This document shows, piece by piece, positions 1 to 8,957 of a stretch of DNA of 64,000 nt. Source of the DNA: JAUWTJ01 sp965603015. Lineage in GTDB: Bacteria > Pseudomonadota > Alphaproteobacteria > M2410. Where the stretch lies: assembly GCA_965603015.1 (NCBI GenBank), contig CBFDBJ010000003.1, positions 36,309 to 100,308 on the forward strand. Direction: 5' to 3'. The translations under genes were made by a program, and so were the position numbers. Each line of letters starts with the position of its first letter. Position 1 is the first letter of the stretch. Under the pieces are notes generated by a model that searched no databases, was not told where the DNA came from, and saw nothing but the letters and a program-made list of their open reading frames with translations.

Positions 1-80
1 GCTGTTTTTCTTCCCATTCAGGGCAGAATGCCTATAGTGCGCGCGGCTCGACAAGAAGGCCCTGATTAAGGAAAACACCC

Positions 81-1292
81 ATGGCACAAGAAGACGTCAA
101 AAAAGTAGTTCTCGCCTATTCCGGCGGGCTCGATACCTCGATTATCCTGAAATGGCTGCAGGATGAATACAAGTGCGAGGTGGTCACCTTCACCGCCGAT
201 CTGGGCCAGGGCGAGGAGCTGGAGCCGGCGCGCAAAAAGGCCGAACTGCTCGGCATCAAGGAAATCTATATCGAGGATCTGCGCGAGGAGTTCGTGCGCG
301 ACTATGTCTTCCCGATGTTCCGCGCCAATGCGCTTTACGAAGGGATCTATCTGCTGGGCACCTCGATCGCCCGGCCGCTGATCGCCAAACGCCAGATCGA
401 GATCGCCCGGGAAACCGGCGCTGACGCCGTGTGTCACGGCGCGACCGGCAAGGGCAACGATCAGATCCGCTTTGAGCTTGGCTATTATGCCCTCGAGCCT
501 GGCATCAAGGTTATTGCCCCGTGGCGCGAGTGGGACCTCAACTCCCGCACCAAACTGATCGACTATGCTGAAAAGCACCAGATTCTGGTGCCAAAAGACA
601 AGCGCGGCGAAGCGCCGTTCTCGGTCGACGCCAACCTTCTGCACACCTCGTCGGAAGGCAAGGTTCTGGAAAACCCCGCCGATATCGCGCCGGAGTATCT
701 TTATCAGCGGTCGGTGTCGCCGGAGGCCGCACCCGACACGCCAACGATCATCGAAATCGGATTTGAGTCAGGTGACGCCGTCTCCATAGATGGCAAGACG
801 CTCTCTCCGGCGCAGCTCCTCACCAGACTCAACGAACTGGGCGGGGCCAACGGTATCGGCCGCATCGATATTGTGGAAAATCGCTTCGTTGGCATGAAGT
901 CCCGCGGCGTCTATGAGACCCCCGGCGGGACCATTCTTCTTGCCGCGCACCGGGGCATCGAGACCCTCACCCTCGACCGCGGCGCAGCTCACCTGAAAGA
1001 CGAAATCATGCCGCGCTATGCAGAGCTGATCTACAACGGGTTCTGGTTTGCGCCGGAACGCGAAATGCTCCAGGCGTTGATCGACAAGTCCCAGGAGCAC
1101 GTCACCGGCAGCGTCACCGTCAAGCTTTACAAGGGCAACGTGGATGTGATTGCACGCACGTCGCCCAATTCTCTGTACTCGGAAGAGCATGTCACGTTTG
1201 AAGAAGACACCGTCTACGACCAGCGCGATGCGGAAGGGTTCATCAAATTGAACGCTCTCAGACTGCGCCTTGCCGCGAAGCGGAATCGTTAA
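81..1292 (+). CDS. argG: Argininosuccinate synthase
   Basis: This cytosolic enzyme joins citrulline and aspartate, using ATP, to make argininosuccinate, the penultimate step of arginine synthesis. The 403-residue product has the usual family length. The N-type ATP-pyrophosphatase loop AYSGGLDTS is at residues 12-20, and the later family motifs (GKGNDQIRFE, APWREWD) are present. The ATG is preceded by AAGGAA at good spacing. The gene stands alone, followed by a small hairpin and then a histidine kinase. Nothing about it is unusual. Confidence 0.97.
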   Translation: MAQEDVKKVVLAYSGGLDTSIILKWLQDEYKCEVVTFTADLGQGEELEPARKKAELLGIKEIYIEDLREEFVRDYVFPMFRANALYEGIYLLGTSIARPLIAKRQIEIARETGADAVCHGATGKGNDQIRFELGYYALEPGIKVIAPWREWDLNSRTKLIDYAEKHQILVPKDKRGEAPFSVDANLLHTSSEGKVLENPADIAPEYLYQRSVSPEAAPDTPTIIEIGFESGDAVSIDGKTLSPAQLLTRLNELGGANGIGRIDIVENRFVGMKSRGVYETPGGTILLAAHRGIETLTLDRGAAHLKDEIMPRYAELIYNGFWFAPEREMLQALIDKSQEHVTGSVTVKLYKGNVDVIARTSPNSLYSEEHVTFEEDTVYDQRDAEGFIKLNALRLRLAAKRNR

Positions 1293-1294
1293 CC

Positions 1295-1310
1295 ATGGGC
1301 TTGCGCCCAT
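1295..1310 (+). terminator. Small hairpin just after argG
   Basis: A perfect 6-bp stem (ATGGGC / GCCCAT) with a TTGC loop begins three bases after the argG stop codon. It has no clear T-run, so it may be a weak terminator or an mRNA-stabilising hairpin. Confidence 0.35.
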
Positions 1311-1410
1311 AGCCTTTCAAAGTTGTTGATGTTGCGACCAAATGTCGCTACCTTTCACCTCATCATCCGGGGCCATTTACGGCCGCTTCGGGGTGCAAGG
1401 GAGTTGACGT

Positions 1411-3309
1411 GTGAGGGGCGAGCCAATCTCGGATGTTGCGGTGAAACCGCTGTCCATACGGCGCACCATACGGCTCGCCTTGGCGGCCTATGTCTCCTTC
1501 ATCATTACGGTTTTCGCAATCCTGCTGTTTGGCGTCAGGTACGCGCCGTTGACCTCGCTTGCGATTTTTGGTTGCGTGCTTGTTGCCGCGTCGCTGACGC
1601 TCTCCTGGTTCGTGCTCTACACCTTTCGCCAGCCCGTCCGGGAACTCCTTGAGCGCTCTCGTGGCCTGTCCGAAGCCGGAGAGCCGGAAAATCCCGGCGG
1701 CGGAGACTTCCATCATCTGGCCAGCGCCTTCGATGAGATTTCAGGCCGTCTTGTTGACACCCGGGAAACTCTGGTCAAGGAAGAGAGCCGCACGCGCGCT
1801 CTTCTGGAAAACACGGTCGATGCCATTGTGTCAACCGATGCCGGCGGCGCCATCCTGACCGCTAATGCCGCGACCAAAAAGCTCTTTGGTCATGACCCTG
1901 ACAATCTGATCGGCATGAATGTCCGCACACTGGCGGGCGGCATGGACCGCCTCCATCATGATCAGTATATACAAAGTCATCTGGAGAGCGGCGAAAAGCG
2001 GATCATCGGGCGGCCGCGTGAAGTCCTTGGTCAACGTGCTGACGGGACGACCTTTCCGGTCGATCTGTCGGTTGCCCGCATGCAGATCGAAGGCGAGGTT
2101 ATCTTCATCGGCGTGATGCGGGACCTGACCGACCGTGTCGCCCTTGAAGAACAGTTGCGCCAGGCGCAAAAAATGGAAGCGGTCGGGCAACTGACCGGCG
2201 GCGTGGCGCACGACTTTAACAATCTTCTGGCCGTGGTTCAGGGTAACCTGGAAATGCTGCGCAGCGATATGCAGAGCGATGGCCCGCTCAATCGCGAGGA
2301 ACTTCTCGAGCTGTGCACCGAATCCCTGCATGCCGCAAAGCGCGGTGCTGACCTGACACAGGGCCTGCTCGCGTTCTCGCGCAAGCAGACGCTCAAGCCC
2401 GAACTCTTCGATGTCAATGAAGCCATCGACCGCATGGAAAACCTTCTGCGCCGCACACTGGGCGAGACGATCGACCTCAAAATTGCAAAGAAGGTGGGCG
2501 GCTGGCAGGTCAAGGCAGATCCGGCGCAGCTTGAAAGTGCGATCCTCAACCTTGCCGTCAATGCCAATGACGCCATGGGTCATGTCGGCACGTTGACGAT
2601 TGAGACAACTGACACGACCCTTGATGAACATTACGCCGCGACCCACGAAGAGGTCGAACCGGGTGAGTATGTTCTTATCGCGGTCAGCGACAACGGACCG
2701 GGCATATCAGAAACGGTTCTCAAACGGGTGCTTGAGCCCTTCTTCACGACCAAGGAAGTTGGCGAGGGCAGCGGCCTTGGCCTTTCCATGATCTATGGCT
2801 ATGCCAAACAATCGCGCGGTCACCTCAGTATTTATAGCGAAGAAGGCGTTGGAACGACGGTCAAGCTCTACCTGCCGCGATCATTGTCGAAGAACGAGGC
2901 CGCTGCAGAATTTGAAGCCGGGGAAGCCAATGTAGACGGCAGCGAGGTTATCCTGGTGGTCGAGGATGACGAGGCGCTGCGCCGCACGGTCACGCGCATC
3001 CTGAAGCGAAAGGGATATGAGGTTCTGGTCGCCCAAGACGGGCCCGACGCGCTCCTCCAGCTGGATACCGCCGACCATATTGACCTCATTTTGTCAGACG
3101 TCATCCTGCCCGGCGGCATGACCGGCCCCGCGCTTATAGCAGAGGCTCAAAGAACGCACAGCGGGATCAAGACCATCCTTATGTCAGGCTATACCAAGGA
3201 AGCCATCATGCACCGCGGCGACATCTCCGAAGATGTCCGCCTGATCCACAAACCGTTCTCGCCGCAGGACCTGGGCGTCGCTCTGAGGGAAATTTTGGGG
3301 GAGCGGTGA
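1411..3309 (+). CDS. Membrane hybrid histidine kinase with PAS and receiver domains
   Basis: Predicted sensor kinase. Two membrane helices lie at about residues 21-41 and 47-69, followed by a linker and a PAS domain (about 130-250). The HisKA H-box GGVAHDFNN has His267. An HATPase domain with DNGPG and GSGLGLS motifs follows, then a C-terminal receiver (VVEDDE and LILSDV, with the phospho-Asp in the latter). It starts at GTG with GGGAG just upstream, and no ATG fits better. The chain holds both phospho-donor and receiver, so the output must pass to a separate phosphotransferase or regulator. None is adjacent and the stimulus is unknown. Confidence 0.88.
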   Translation: MRGEPISDVAVKPLSIRRTIRLALAAYVSFIITVFAILLFGVRYAPLTSLAIFGCVLVAASLTLSWFVLYTFRQPVRELLERSRGLSEAGEPENPGGGDFHHLASAFDEISGRLVDTRETLVKEESRTRALLENTVDAIVSTDAGGAILTANAATKKLFGHDPDNLIGMNVRTLAGGMDRLHHDQYIQSHLESGEKRIIGRPREVLGQRADGTTFPVDLSVARMQIEGEVIFIGVMRDLTDRVALEEQLRQAQKMEAVGQLTGGVAHDFNNLLAVVQGNLEMLRSDMQSDGPLNREELLELCTESLHAAKRGADLTQGLLAFSRKQTLKPELFDVNEAIDRMENLLRRTLGETIDLKIAKKVGGWQVKADPAQLESAILNLAVNANDAMGHVGTLTIETTDTTLDEHYAATHEEVEPGEYVLIAVSDNGPGISETVLKRVLEPFFTTKEVGEGSGLGLSMIYGYAKQSRGHLSIYSEEGVGTTVKLYLPRSLSKNEAAAEFEAGEANVDGSEVILVVEDDEALRRTVTRILKRKGYEVLVAQDGPDALLQLDTADHIDLILSDVILPGGMTGPALIAEAQRTHSGIKTILMSGYTKEAIMHRGDISEDVRLIHKPFSPQDLGVALREILGER

Positions 3310-3380
3310 TTTTTGCAATGTGTCGCCCTGAAGCACTGTCTTCTGCGGCCAAATATCAACCGATGGAGACTTGGGGGCCG

Positions 3381-4835
3381 TCAGGCCTCTCCTAACGGGG
3401 CTGCATCTCCCAGAATCGTCCTGAGTTCCTTGTGTGGATTTGGATCGGTTTGCACCGTCGCCTGGATATATGACAAGACCGATGTGGGCCAGACGTGAAC
3501 TTTGATGTTGCCTGCCTTGATTGTACCATAGTGGGTTCTTGAGGACATGATGGCGCTCTTCAGCCGATGTTTTTTGGCGAATGATATGAGGGGCTTCAGC
3601 ACGTCGCCATTACGAGCCATTCGGTCGCTCCACTTTATCTCATAGATCCGTCTGGGCTTTTGCGTCCCTGGATGGAGCACGACAAAATCCACCTCCCCTG
3701 TATCCCAATGGGCATAAACGGGCTCTTCACCGAAGCTTCCCGGACGCCATTGCGCAAGAAATGCTGTCTCTATAACAAGCCCTACGTCCTGATCGTCCGG
3801 CGCCGAAAACCCAAACATCGCAGATCGAAGAGACGGGTTTGTTAGATAGACTTTGAACCGTGAAGCTCTCTTGAACCTCTTCGCACTTCGGTCGATCTTG
3901 TATAGGCGCCGCACGAGGAAGGCGGCCTCAAGATAGGTGAAGAACTTCTCTATTGTCGGCGCCGTCAAGCCTGTCGACTGAGCCAATTCGCCGGGGCTGA
4001 TTTCCTGACCGGAATTAAAGGCTATAACCCTGAAGAACTGAGCAAGATCTCTGAAGTCGGCAATTCCATATATATTCGGGAGATCTCTGGAAAGAGCCTT
4101 TTCAATTATATCTCCACCGACGAACTTCGATATTTGGTCCGATGTCAAATCGCCTATCGCCATTTCGGGAAATCCCCCGAAGTTGATATACTGAAAGAAC
4201 AGTTCGTTGAACTCTTCTACCCTCGATTCAATATCAGACGTTCGGTCTACAAGACCCGCCGCATCACCAATCCGCAGATCAACAAACTCCTTGAAATTCA
4301 TTGGCGGCAGTAGAAAGTCGGAGAACCGACCCGCACCGGACTCGGCACTTTGGGCTCGCAGCGCCGCCGCAGCGGAACCTGATGCTATAAACTTGCCTTT
4401 GGGTCTTCGGTCGACAAGAGACTTCAGATGAATTTCCCAATTCGTCAAATACTGAATTTCATCAAAGAACACGAAGTACTCTTCATCGTCGGCAATGTTA
4501 TTTGCTTCCAGAAAACACGCTACGAGACGCTCCAAAGGCAACCCCAGAAAGACCGGGTCATCCAGCGAGCAATACAGTATCTTCGATGCCTCGATATCCC
4601 TTGCGATAAATTGTTCGATCACCTGGTGCAAAAGGACGGTTTTACCAACCCGTCGCGGGCCCATGAGCAAAACTGCCCGTCGAATGGCCCGCTGGCTGGC
4701 CTGCTCAAACAGGGGCGAAAAATAGTGCCGGCGATAGCTCTGTTCAGCCCGATAGTCTTTCTTCTTTTCCCACCAGGGATTGTCGGATTGAAATCTGCCA
4801 CGGATTTCCTTGTCTGACAGTTCTTTGATCGCCAT
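3381..4835 (-). CDS. DUF4143-type AAA+ ATPase with C-terminal nuclease-like fold
   Basis: This 484-residue protein has a Walker A motif GPRRVGKT at residues 59-66 and a Walker B FVFFDE at 121-126. A winged-helix-like middle and a C-terminal DUF4143-type region follow. That region contains D383 and E399-x-K401 (GEVDF...YEIKW), spaced as in a PD-(D/E)xK nuclease fold. Members of this ATPase family are common in bacteria and archaea, and their roles are mostly unknown. Codon usage is less GC-rich than in argG, and the upstream region is strongly AT-rich, which suggests horizontal acquisition. The gene is isolated and faces away from its right-hand neighbour. Confidence 0.85.
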   Translation of the reverse strand: MAIKELSDKEIRGRFQSDNPWWEKKKDYRAEQSYRRHYFSPLFEQASQRAIRRAVLLMGPRRVGKTVLLHQVIEQFIARDIEASKILYCSLDDPVFLGLPLERLVACFLEANNIADDEEYFVFFDEIQYLTNWEIHLKSLVDRRPKGKFIASGSAAAALRAQSAESGAGRFSDFLLPPMNFKEFVDLRIGDAAGLVDRTSDIESRVEEFNELFFQYINFGGFPEMAIGDLTSDQISKFVGGDIIEKALSRDLPNIYGIADFRDLAQFFRVIAFNSGQEISPGELAQSTGLTAPTIEKFFTYLEAAFLVRRLYKIDRSAKRFKRASRFKVYLTNPSLRSAMFGFSAPDDQDVGLVIETAFLAQWRPGSFGEEPVYAHWDTGEVDFVVLHPGTQKPRRIYEIKWSDRMARNGDVLKPLISFAKKHRLKSAIMSSRTHYGTIKAGNIKVHVWPTSVLSYIQATVQTDPNPHKELRTILGDAAPLGEA

Positions 4836-5113
4836 GGGCTGAGAACCTTTTGCTCCTTTAACATTAACATCTTTATACTATACCAGTAAATCTAAATGTC
4901 AAATATAATTCAATGGGTTACAGAAGGTGAAAATAAAATACGTATATTAGAAAATGACTGTATCATTATCTACTGTATTTGTATTTTTCTAATAACTACA
5001 GTATGTTATGGGAATAGATAGTGTAGATCCCGGTTCTTTCTTCACTTGCCGTATGCACAGCTGAGGCAATCCTGTACTGACATCAACTGCATCCCTTCAT
5101 TCCGGCAGGCCGC
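4836..5113. promoter_or_regulatory. AT-rich divergent intergenic region with nested inverted repeats
   Basis: About 280 bp separate the ATPase and the GH1 gene. The part from about 4870 to 5030 is far richer in A+T than the rest of the window. It holds a perfect 9-bp inverted repeat, ATTAGAAAA (4946-4954) / TTTTCTAAT (4985-4993). A 7-bp repeat, TACTGTA (4971-4977) / TACAGTA (4997-5003), is interleaved with it. It probably carries the promoter of the ATPase gene and may be an operator. No gene was seen in it. Confidence 0.5.
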
Positions 5114-6436
5114 ATGCCCGACTTTCCTTCTGATTTCATATTCGGTGTCTCGACCTCGGCCTATCAGACCGAGGGGGCGGTGCGCACGGGCGGGCGCGGG
5201 GAGAGCGTCTGGGACCGGTTTTGCCACCTGCCGGGCAATATTGCGAACGGCGATCACGGCGATGTGGCGTGCGATCATTATCACCGCTATGGCGAAGACA
5301 TCGACCTGATGGCCGAACTCGGTCTTGATGCGTGGCGGTTTTCGATTTCGTGGCCGCGGATTTTTCCAGATGGCTCCGGCGCGATCAACCGCGAAGGCCT
5401 CGATTTTTATGACCGGTTGATCGATACGGCTCTGGAGCGCGGCGTTACGCCGTGGGCCTGTTACTATCATTTCGACCTGCCACAGAAGCTTCACATTAAA
5501 GGCGGCTGGGCGGTACGCGATGTGGCCTATTGGTATGCTGATTATGTCGGCGAGATGGGCGCGCGGATTGCCGACCGGGTGAAAAACCACATTCTGATGA
5601 ACGAGCCGTCGACCAGTGCCGCCCTGACCACCCTGCATGGTACGCGGCACCGGGACCTTACGCCCGCTGATATGCATCATGCAGCGATGCACCATCTCAA
5701 CCTTGCCACGGGTCTGGGAGCCGAAGCGCTGCGCAGCCTGAAGCACGAACTGCGCATCGGTACCGCCATCGAGGCGCCGTGGATCCAGCCGGCGCGGCAA
5801 GAGGAGGAAGACTTTGCGGCCTGCGAAAAGGCGAGAGACTGGCATGAGCGGGCGTTTCTTGATCCGCTGCTGCACGGCAGCTACCCCGAAGCGATCTATG
5901 AGCGCCTGCTGCCGTTCATCCACGACGGCGACCTGGGCAAGACGCTGTGCGCTCTCGATTTTCTCGGGCTCAATCACTCTTCGCGCAAGCGCATCCGGGC
6001 GGCGGATAACAGCCGTGGGTACCGCGACGCCGGGCCACCGGACGGCGCGCCGTTGACCGAGACGGGGCTCGAGGTCTGGCCCGCCGGGATCGGCAAACTG
6101 GCGGCGCACATGAGCCAGGCCTGTCCCGGGCTTGATCTTTACATCACCGCAAACGGCGCCGCCTTTGCCGACAAGCCTGAACTCAATGGCTATGTCGAAG
6201 ACCCCGGCCGGATCTCCTATCTGGCTGAAAACCTCAACGCCTGCCTTGAGGCCATGGACAAGGGCGCAAGGTTGAAAGGCTATTTCGCGTGGTCCCTCAC
6301 CGACAGTTTCGAGTGGACCCGGGGCTATGCACCGCGCTTCGGGCTCGTGCGAGTTGACTATGGGACGCAGGCCCGCACGCCCAAGGCCTCTTACAACTGG
6401 TACCGCGATGTGGTTCAATCGCGGCGCCTCAAATAG
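5114..6436 (+). CDS. GH1 family beta-glucosidase-like protein lacking the catalytic nucleophile
   Basis: A complete-length GH1 protein (440 aa, no signal peptide, so cytosolic). Clear family landmarks are STSAYQTEG near the N-terminus, HFDLPQ, MNEPS with the acid/base Glu164, and a C-terminal WSLTDSFEW...RFGLV stretch. The nucleophile motif, normally ITENG, reads ITANG: codon 346 (6149-6151) is GCA, one base from GAA. The tyrosine that normally contacts the nucleophile (LGLNYYSR in relatives) is also replaced, giving LGLNHSSR. Ordinary retaining hydrolysis should therefore be lost. The frame is intact, so this may be a pseudoenzyme, a sugar-binding protein or a transferase. The pyrophosphatase gene starts 13 bp downstream. 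Confidence 0.88.
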   Translation: MPDFPSDFIFGVSTSAYQTEGAVRTGGRGESVWDRFCHLPGNIANGDHGDVACDHYHRYGEDIDLMAELGLDAWRFSISWPRIFPDGSGAINREGLDFYDRLIDTALERGVTPWACYYHFDLPQKLHIKGGWAVRDVAYWYADYVGEMGARIADRVKNHILMNEPSTSAALTTLHGTRHRDLTPADMHHAAMHHLNLATGLGAEALRSLKHELRIGTAIEAPWIQPARQEEEDFAACEKARDWHERAFLDPLLHGSYPEAIYERLLPFIHDGDLGKTLCALDFLGLNHSSRKRIRAADNSRGYRDAGPPDGAPLTETGLEVWPAGIGKLAAHMSQACPGLDLYITANGAAFADKPELNGYVEDPGRISYLAENLNACLEAMDKGARLKGYFAWSLTDSFEWTRGYAPRFGLVRVDYGTQARTPKASYNWYRDVVQSRRLK

Positions 6437-6449
6437 AAAGAGCCGCACC

Positions 6450-6977
6450 ATGGACATGTCAAAAATCCCCGTTGGAGCCAACCCGCCGGAAGAAGTGAAT
6501 GTGATGATCGAAGTGCCGCTTGGCGGCGCGCCGGTGAAATATGAGCTGGAAAAGGAAAGCGGTGCGATCTTCGTTGACCGCTTCCTGCACACCGCGATGT
6601 TCTATCCGTGCAACTATGGCTTCATTCCCCATACGCTGGCCGCCGATGGCGACCCGGTCGATGTGCTGGTCGCGGGGCCAACGCCGGTCATCCCCGGCGC
6701 CATCATCAGGTCGCGCCCTGTGGGCATGCTGGTGATGGAAGACGAAGCGGGGATGGACGAGAAGGTTATCGCGGTCCCGGCCGATGCGCTGCATCCCTAT
6801 TATTCCAACATTCAGTCCTACAAGGATCTGCGGCAGATCCTGCTCGATCAAATCTCCCACTTCTTTGCCCACTACAAGGACCTTGAACCGGGCAAGTGGG
6901 TCAAGCTGACCGGCTGGGAAGACGCCGACGCGACCCGTGCGATGATCCTGGCCTCGATTGAGCAGGCGAAAGACTGA
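6450..6977 (+). CDS. ppa: Inorganic pyrophosphatase (family I)
   Basis: This soluble enzyme hydrolyses pyrophosphate to two phosphates and so drives biosynthetic reactions. The 175-residue product matches bacterial family I enzymes. The metal-binding signature DGDPVDVLV is intact, and DEKVIAVP follows. The start chosen is the ATG giving MDMSKIPVG, preceded by AAAGAG. Longer in-frame starts run back into the GH1 gene and lack family similarity. It lies in an apparent run of plus-strand genes with the GH1 and GH20 genes. Confidence 0.95.
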   Translation: MDMSKIPVGANPPEEVNVMIEVPLGGAPVKYELEKESGAIFVDRFLHTAMFYPCNYGFIPHTLAADGDPVDVLVAGPTPVIPGAIIRSRPVGMLVMEDEAGMDEKVIAVPADALHPYYSNIQSYKDLRQILLDQISHFFAHYKDLEPGKWVKLTGWEDADATRAMILASIEQAKD

Positions 6978-6983
6978 CGCCCT

Positions 6984-8957
6984 ATGGATACGGTCTTGCT
7001 TCCTGTTCCCTGTGATATTCAATGGAAAGATGGCTGTTTACCGTTTCCGGCTCATGGCGTTCCCGACACGCCAGAGCTGGGGGAGTTGATAACAAGCTGG
7101 CTGTCGGATTGCGGAGATCTCTTTCAAATCGACACAAGGCCGCAAGCAGGAGAAATCCCATCATCGCGCCTTGTTCTTTCCTGCCCTGCACCGGAAGAAA
7201 CCCTCCCGTCATTTGAGGATGACGCTTCCTACGCGCTGGACATTGATGGCGAAGGCATCCGTCTGTCCGCCCCGACACGGACAGGCATCTTCTACGGGTT
7301 TCAGACCCTGCTTCAACTGGTCAAACAGCAAGACGGCGGGTTGGTCTTCCCGCACTGTTCCATTCGCGATACGCCGCGCTTTGCCTGGCGCGGATTGATG
7401 CTCGATGTTTCGCGCCACTTCATGCCGCTCGATCTTGTGAAGCGCATGATTGATGGCATGAGCAAAGTGAAGCTGAACGTGCTGCATCTCGGGCTTTCCA
7501 ACAATCAGGGCTTCAGGGTTGAAAGCAAAAACTTCCCGCGCCTGCACACCGTCGCATCAAACGGCGCGTTCTACACTCAGGATGAAATTCGCGAGCTTGT
7601 TGATTTTGCCGCCAAACGGCGCGTGCGCATCGTGCCGGAGTTCAACATGCCGGGCCATTCGACTTGCTTCACCCTCGCCTACCACGAGCTTGCGACGGGC
7701 AAACCGCCAACACAGCTGCGCAAGACCTCAGGCGTCTTTGACGACGAAATGAACCCGGCGTCGGCGCACATGGACCGCTTCCTTGAGGGCTTTATCGGCG
7801 AGATGGCCGCACTCTTCCCCGACCCGTACTGGCATTTCGGCGGCGACGAGGTGACCGGCAAGGCCTGGGATGCGGACGACGGGGTGCAGGCCTTCATGAA
7901 AGCCAATGGTCTGGCAGACAACAGGGCGCTGCAGGCGCATTTTACGGCCCGGGTTTTGAGGGAATTGAACAAACATGGCAAGAAGGCCATCGGCTGGGAA
8001 GAGGTTGCCGAAGGTTCGCCACCAAAAGACACAATTATTCAGCCGTGGATGACACCGGCCTCCAACGATATCTTCGAGGGCTACCCGCTCATCGTTTCGA
8101 CAAGCTATTATCTTGATCATTTTCTGCGAGCCGAGGACTACACCACCATTGATCCGGAGCCGGACGATAGCACCCGCACTGTGATCGGCGCGGAAGCCTG
8201 CGTCTGGAGCGAGGTGATGAACGCCGACAATGTCGAGGCGATTATCTGGCCCGGCGCACTCGCGCTGGCCGAGCGCTTCTGGTCGCCGCAGGGCACTTCC
8301 GATGTGCCCGGCAAGACATCGGCGTGGCCGCGGATCATGGCAGCGCAAGACCGGATGGAGAAGCTTGACTGCGCTGACCTTGACGCGCCGAAGCGGCTGG
8401 CGGAGCGGCTTTGCGGCGGCACTGTCCCGCCGTCTGTTGCGCTCCTGCGGGACTATACCGCGCCGCTGGTCTACTATTTTGTAATCAACCGGGCAAAAGC
8501 GCCGCACGATGTCACCGCGCCATTTTCGCGGTTGATTGAAACATTGCTGCCCGAGACAGACGCCATGCACAGGTTTGAAGCACTGGTTGATGCGGCGCTG
8601 GCAGGCGACAGAGCCTCTCTTATTGTTGAATTGAACCGTCTTGCCGGGCTCAGGGACGCCTTTCGCTCAGAAACCGCGCGGCTCCCGGGTCTGCAGGAAA
8701 ATCAACCACTGGCGGATGCACTAAGTGATATTGGAAAGTCCTGCCTTGAGGTGCTGGAAGGCCGTCCTGCCAGCCACGATCTGCCGCTCGATGCCCTGAT
8801 GCCGCCCGCATCAAACGACCTTACCGGTGTGCTTCAGGCGGTGGCGAGACGACGCAAGGCAGACCTTCCCGTGCTGCTGAAGGAAACGAACATTGCAATT
8901 CTTCCGGCGCTTCGACGAGTGCTTGAGAGCGCGGATCCCGGCGCGACACCATGTTGA
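6984..8957 (+). CDS. GH20 beta-N-acetylhexosaminidase
   Basis: Predicted to remove terminal N-acetylglucosamine or N-acetylgalactosamine residues by substrate-assisted catalysis. The 657-residue protein has the GH20 N-terminal domain, then a catalytic barrel with WRGLMLDVSRHF and HFGGDEV. Asp288-Glu289 are the polarising/acid-base pair. A C-terminal helical extension of about 150 residues follows. No signal peptide is visible, so it may act on imported or recycled amino sugars. Only 6 bp separate it from ppa. Its last 137 bp overlap the end of the convergent protease gene. Confidence 0.9.
   Translation: MDTVLLPVPCDIQWKDGCLPFPAHGVPDTPELGELITSWLSDCGDLFQIDTRPQAGEIPSSRLVLSCPAPEETLPSFEDDASYALDIDGEGIRLSAPTRTGIFYGFQTLLQLVKQQDGGLVFPHCSIRDTPRFAWRGLMLDVSRHFMPLDLVKRMIDGMSKVKLNVLHLGLSNNQGFRVESKNFPRLHTVASNGAFYTQDEIRELVDFAAKRRVRIVPEFNMPGHSTCFTLAYHELATGKPPTQLRKTSGVFDDEMNPASAHMDRFLEGFIGEMAALFPDPYWHFGGDEVTGKAWDADDGVQAFMKANGLADNRALQAHFTARVLRELNKHGKKAIGWEEVAEGSPPKDTIIQPWMTPASNDIFEGYPLIVSTSYYLDHFLRAEDYTTIDPEPDDSTRTVIGAEACVWSEVMNADNVEAIIWPGALALAERFWSPQGTSDVPGKTSAWPRIMAAQDRMEKLDCADLDAPKRLAERLCGGTVPPSVALLRDYTAPLVYYFVINRAKAPHDVTAPFSRLIETLLPETDAMHRFEALVDAALAGDRASLIVELNRLAGLRDAFRSETARLPGLQENQPLADALSDIGKSCLEVLEGRPASHDLPLDALMPPASNDLTGVLQAVARRRKADLPVLLKETNIAILPALRRVLESADPGATPC

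Noticed and set aside
5042..6592. Long minus-strand reading frame opposite GH1 and ppa
   Set aside because: It is antisense to two clear genes, Arg/His/Pro-rich, and matches no protein; high GC makes such shadows common.
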